DNA of 8,664 nucleotides, taken from Bacillota bacterium (GTDB lineage Bacteria > Bacillota > Sulfobacillia > Symbiobacteriales > Symbiobacteriaceae). A program made the translations under genes and the position numbers. Numbering within the stretch: position 1 is the first letter of the stretch; each line of letters starts with the position of its first letter. Below, one piece after another: positions 6,000 to 8,664 of the stretch. The DNA is taken from assembly GCA_028287415.1 (NCBI GenBank), contig JAQBPS010000763.1, positions 1 to 8,664 of the forward strand, read 5' to 3'. Under the pieces are notes generated by a model that was not told where the DNA came from, made no database searches, and saw only the letters and a program-made list of their open reading frames with translations.

Positions 6000-6047
6000 C
6001 CCCTGCCCGTGAATAGGAGGTCTGAACAGACCTGTTCACGGGAGGGG
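6000..6047 (+). promoter_or_regulatory. Long hairpin enclosing the ribosome binding site of the FAD-subunit gene
   Basis: The outer stem pairs 6000-6013 with 6035-6047 (13 pairs, with G6005 bulged). An internal loop of TAGG (6014-6017) against G6034 follows. The inner stem pairs AGGTCTG at 6018-6024 with CAGACCT at 6027-6033; in RNA the last G-C pair opens to give a four-base loop. The 3' arm contains GGGAGGGG (6040-6047), the ribosome binding site of the gene starting at 6053. No T run follows, so it is not a normal intrinsic terminator. It could block translation until opened. The inner 16-base palindrome at 6018-6033 could instead be a repressor operator. Confidence 0.55.
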
Positions 6048-6052
6048 TTCGC

Positions 6053-6868
6053 GTGCTCCTGAACCTGACGGAGTATCACCGGCCGACGATTTTAGCGGAT
6101 GCGGTCCACCTGCTGCGGGCGGGCGCCGGCCGCGCAGCGGTGCTGGCGGGTGGGACGGAGCTTGTGGGGCGGCAGGACAGCGAACTGGCCGCGGTGATCG
6201 ACTTGCGGGGGCTGGGGCTCGCGGGGCTCTCGCCGGCCGCCACAGGTCTTGGCATCGGTGCGATGACGACGCTAAAGGAGCTGGCTGCCCTACCCGCGGT
6301 GGGCTGCCTGGCCGGAGGTATCCTGGCGAGGGCGGCGCAGGTCAGCGCTCCCGCGACGATCCGTGCCGCTGCAACGCTTGGCGGGACACTGGCCGGGTGC
6401 AAGGGCGGCGAGGAGATCCCAACTGTGCTGCTGGCGCTCGGGGCCCGGGTCGCTCTGGCCGAGCCCGAACTCGTTGAGGTGCCGTTCGCTACGTTCCTGC
6501 GGGACCGGGACGAGCTGCTGGAAGCTGCGATCATCACAAGCATTATCATTCCCGCCCGGGCCGCTGAGGCCCGCGGCGGGTTTGTGCGCGTTACCCGGAC
6601 CCCGGCTGACCGGGCAATTGTCTGTGCGGCTGCCGTGGTGCCAGTGGGTGGCGCTGCAACTGTGGCCGTGGGCGGTGTGGAGGCGCACCCCAGGCAAGTC
6701 GACCCGGCAGGCGAGTTCGCCACGTGGGAGGCTGTGGGTGACCACCGTGCCGGCGCTGAGTACCGGCGCCGGGTCGCGCCCGTCCTGGTGCGGCGGGCGC
6801 TGGCTGAGGCTCAGGCTGAGGCTCAGGCTGAGGCTGAGGCTGAGTCCGACGGAGGTGCTGAGGTATGA
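6053..6868 (+). CDS. Molybdenum hydroxylase FAD-binding subunit (xanthine dehydrogenase/CoxM family)
   Basis: This subunit carries the FAD that passes electrons from the 2Fe-2S clusters of the partner protein to the final acceptor. Its 271 residues are slightly short for the usual 280-290. Seen: an FAD-binding N-terminal region with LAGGTEL at 31-37, IGAMTTLKELA at 68-78 and TIRAAATLGGTLA at 102-114; then a CoxM-type C-terminal domain with FVRVTRTPADRAIVCAAAVV near 177-196 and YRRRVAPVLVRRAL at 237-250. The usual Asn residues of IRN and GGN and the following SPASD-like segment are altered (IRA, GGT, KGGEE). The tail, 251-265, is an Ala/Glu/Gln repeat. The start is a GTG at 6053 with GGAGGGG at 6041-6047. 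The stop overlaps the next start as ATGA, so the two are translationally coupled. Substrate not assignable from this subunit. Confidence 0.9.
   Translation: MLLNLTEYHRPTILADAVHLLRAGAGRAAVLAGGTELVGRQDSELAAVIDLRGLGLAGLSPAATGLGIGAMTTLKELAALPAVGCLAGGILARAAQVSAPATIRAAATLGGTLAGCKGGEEIPTVLLALGARVALAEPELVEVPFATFLRDRDELLEAAIITSIIIPARAAEARGGFVRVTRTPADRAIVCAAAVVPVGGAATVAVGGVEAHPRQVDPAGEFATWEAVGDHRAGAEYRRRVAPVLVRRALAEAQAEAQAEAEAESDGGAEV
6802..6843 (+). repeat. Seven tandem hexamers (GGCTGA/GGCTCA) at the end of the FAD-subunit gene
   Basis: Seven in-frame copies of GGCTSA run in the order GA, CA, GA, CA, GA, GA, GA, encoding the (Ala-Glu/Ala-Gln) tail of the FAD subunit. The unit is 6 bases, so gain or loss of copies keeps the frame. 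The array ends 8 bases before GGAGG (6851-6855), the ribosome binding site of the next gene. Confidence 0.9.
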
Positions 6869-8664
6869 AACTGATCTTCGAGCTAAACGGCGACCGGCAT
6901 GAGGCGGTCGTCCGGCCCGCCGAGACGCTGATGGCCACGCTGCGCCGTGAGGGCTGCTTCTCGGTGAAGCATGGCTGCGAGACCGGGGAGTGCGGCGCCT
7001 GCGCCGCCCTGGTGGATGGCGAGCTGCGCCCGACCTGCGTGATGCTGGCGGGGCAGGCGGACGGCTGCTGCATCACGACGGCGGAGAGCCTCGGCGATCC
7101 GACCCGGCTGCATCCGATCCAACGGGCATTCCTCGACGTCGGCGGGGTGCAATGCGGCTACTGCACACCCGCCATGCTCCTTGCCACATACAAGCTGTTG
7201 ATGGCGAAGCCCGCCCCGACGGAAGCGGAGGCCCGTGAGTGCCTGTCAGGCGTGCTCTGCCGCTGCACCGGGTATGTAAAGCCGGTGGCGGCGATCCTGC
7301 GGGCCGCGGCCGTGCTGCGGGGCGAGGATGTCCCGCCGGTGACACGGGCGCCATCTGGCCCGCTGACCGCCGACGGTCGCCCTGCCGAGCGAAGCGATGG
7401 TTCCCCGGGCGGCGTAGCGGTACTCACCCGGGCCGTGACCGAGGCGGCGCTGGAGACTCAGGACCCGCTGAAGGTGGTCGGCCAGCCCCAGCCCCGGGTC
7501 GACGGGCCGCGCCTCGTCACAGGGCGCCCGACCTTCACCGCCGATGTCGAACCCCGCGGGCTCCTGCATGCCAAGGTCCTGAAATCGCCGCACGCCCATG
7601 CCCGCATCATCGGCATCGATGCGAGTCGCGCACGTGCCCTGCCCGGGGTTCACGCAGTGCTGACCCACGAGGACCTGCCCCGGGTCTCCTATACATCAGC
7701 AGGCCAGTCGTGGCCGGAGCCATCGCCGCATGACATGCGCTCCCTGGACAGCAAGGTCCGGTTCGTGGGCGATCGGGTCGCCCTGATTGCTGCCGAGACG
7801 CCTGAGATCGCTGAACGGGCCCTGGCGCTGATCGCTGTCGAGTACGAAGTGCTGTCTGGCGTCATCGATATGGAAGACGCGCTGACGCCCGGGGCACCAG
7901 TGATCCACGACGAGCCCGACGCCAAGGGGTTCGGCCACTGCGACTTCAGCCGGAATATCGCCGCGCTGATCACGGCGAGCCATGGCGATGTGGCACAGGG
8001 TTTCGCTGAGGCGGACCTGATCGTCGAGCGGACCTACCGGGTGCCCAAGGTGCAGCAGACGTCGATCGAGCCGCATGTCACGGTCACGCAATGGGATGAG
8101 GACGGCCGGTTGATCGTGCGTACGTCAACACAGGTGCCCTTCCATGTGCGTCGGATCATCGCCCCGCTGATCGGGCTGCCCATCAGCCGCATCCGGGTGA
8201 TCAAGCCCCGCATCGGTGGGGGCTTCGGCGGTAAACAAGAAGTACTGATCGAGGATATCTGCGCGCACCTGACGATCGCGACGGGGCGCCCGGTCAAGCT
8301 GGAGTATACCCGCGAGGAAGAGCTGATGGCCGCCCGCTCCCGCCATCCGCAAATCATCACCCTGAAGACGGGTGTGATGCGGGATGGGCGCATCATCGCA
8401 AACGAGATGCGGGTGATCGCCGACACGGGCGCGTACGGCTCGCATGCGTTGACGGTCCAGTCGAACACGGGCGTGAAGGTGCTGCCGATCTACCGGGCGC
8501 CGCACCTGCGGTTCGAGTGCCGCACGGTCTACACGAACCTGCCGCCGTCGGGTGCGTTCCGGGGGTACGGCGTGCCGCAGGGCGCGTTTGCAATGGAGAG
8601 CCAGATCGATGAGATTGCCCGTGTCTTAGGGATGGATGCACTGGAGTTGCGGGCCAAGAACTGG
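6865..8664 (+). CDS. Fused 2Fe-2S and molybdopterin-binding subunit of a molybdenum hydroxylase (partial, open at right edge)
   Basis: The 600 visible codons encode a CoxS-type iron-sulfur protein joined to a CoxL/XdhA-type molybdopterin subunit. Residues 1-80 form the plant-ferredoxin-like domain with Cys38, 43, 46 and 58. Residues 90-150 form the helical second-cluster domain with Cys97 and Cys100 (QCGYC) and Cys132 and Cys134 (CRCTGY). A flexible Gly/Pro/Ser-rich linker spans about 155-198. The hammerhead domain covers about 202-330. The molybdopterin domain shows STQ with Gln423, GGGFGGKQE at 451-459 and GAFRGYGVPQG at 563-573. Gln458 takes the place of the purine-binding Glu of xanthine dehydrogenases. 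No signal peptide, so cytoplasmic. The ATG at 6865 overlaps the previous stop by 4 bases; GGAGG is at 6851-6855. The layout recalls fused enzymes such as Desulfovibrio aldehyde oxidoreductase and selenium-dependent xanthine dehydrogenases. Family secure, substrate open; the catalytic Glu lies beyond the window. Confidence 0.95.
   Translation, partial: MKLIFELNGDRHEAVVRPAETLMATLRREGCFSVKHGCETGECGACAALVDGELRPTCVMLAGQADGCCITTAESLGDPTRLHPIQRAFLDVGGVQCGYCTPAMLLATYKLLMAKPAPTEAEARECLSGVLCRCTGYVKPVAAILRAAAVLRGEDVPPVTRAPSGPLTADGRPAERSDGSPGGVAVLTRAVTEAALETQDPLKVVGQPQPRVDGPRLVTGRPTFTADVEPRGLLHAKVLKSPHAHARIIGIDASRARALPGVHAVLTHEDLPRVSYTSAGQSWPEPSPHDMRSLDSKVRFVGDRVALIAAETPEIAERALALIAVEYEVLSGVIDMEDALTPGAPVIHDEPDAKGFGHCDFSRNIAALITASHGDVAQGFAEADLIVERTYRVPKVQQTSIEPHVTVTQWDEDGRLIVRTSTQVPFHVRRIIAPLIGLPISRIRVIKPRIGGGFGGKQEVLIEDICAHLTIATGRPVKLEYTREEELMAARSRHPQIITLKTGVMRDGRIIANEMRVIADTGAYGSHALTVQSNTGVKVLPIYRAPHLRFECRTVYTNLPPSGAFRGYGVPQGAFAMESQIDEIARVLGMDALELRAKNW

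Noticed and set aside
6000..6047. Hairpin read as an intrinsic terminator of the DUF3891 gene
   Set aside because: No T run follows and the 3' arm is a functional-looking ribosome binding site, so a regulatory role fits better.
5207..6079. Minus-strand open frame of 290 codons across the DUF3891 gene
   Set aside because: It is His/Arg/Gln-rich shadow sequence opposite a gene with family features and a strong start; no recognisable domain.

Overview
The window is G+C-rich DNA from an endospore-forming member of the Firmicutes. It holds a spoVA cluster for dipicolinic acid channel proteins, and most genes have strong GGAGG-type ribosome binding sites and ATG or GTG starts. High G+C together with spoVA and a molybdenum hydroxylase would suit a Symbiobacterium-like or related high-G+C lineage; that placement is inference. 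There are nine protein genes (seven complete, two cut by the window edges), no rRNA or tRNA gene seen, and no transposon or CRISPR array. The largest gap between genes is about 150 bases.

Layout. (1) Positions 1-1828, minus strand: a two-gene unit in which a DUF1028-family (Ntn-hydrolase-like) protein precedes mutY, the A/G-specific adenine glycosylase, which runs off the left edge. (2) Positions 1951-2784, plus strand: an unrecognised, helical, coiled-coil-like cytoplasmic protein, divergent from the DUF1028 gene. (3) Positions 2785-2931: a convergent intergenic region with two hairpins and a pair of identical DnaA-box-like 9-mers. (4) Positions 2932-5121, minus strand: a tight operon read as spoVAC, spoVAD, spoVAE(b) and a DUF1657 protein with an unusual Gln/Lys-rich tail. 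This resembles a minimal form of the spoVA2mob type of operon. (5) Positions 5174-5995, plus strand: a DUF3891 protein, divergent from spoVAC with only 52 bases between the two start codons. (6) Positions 6053-8664, plus strand: a molybdenum hydroxylase (xanthine dehydrogenase/CO dehydrogenase family) operon. An FAD subunit gene overlaps by 4 bases a gene in which the 2Fe-2S subunit and the molybdopterin subunit are fused into one polypeptide, still open at the right edge.

How the parts work together. The spoVA genes should act in the forespore and spore inner membrane in uptake and release of Ca-dipicolinate. The DUF1028/mutY unit pairs a putative hydrolase with 8-oxoguanine mispair repair. 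The last two genes would form a cytoplasmic Mo/2Fe-2S/FAD hydroxylase. Its substrate is open, because the two side chains that hold purines in true xanthine dehydrogenases appear to be replaced. The most striking non-coding element is a long hairpin at 6000-6047 whose 3' arm contains the ribosome binding site of the first hydroxylase gene.
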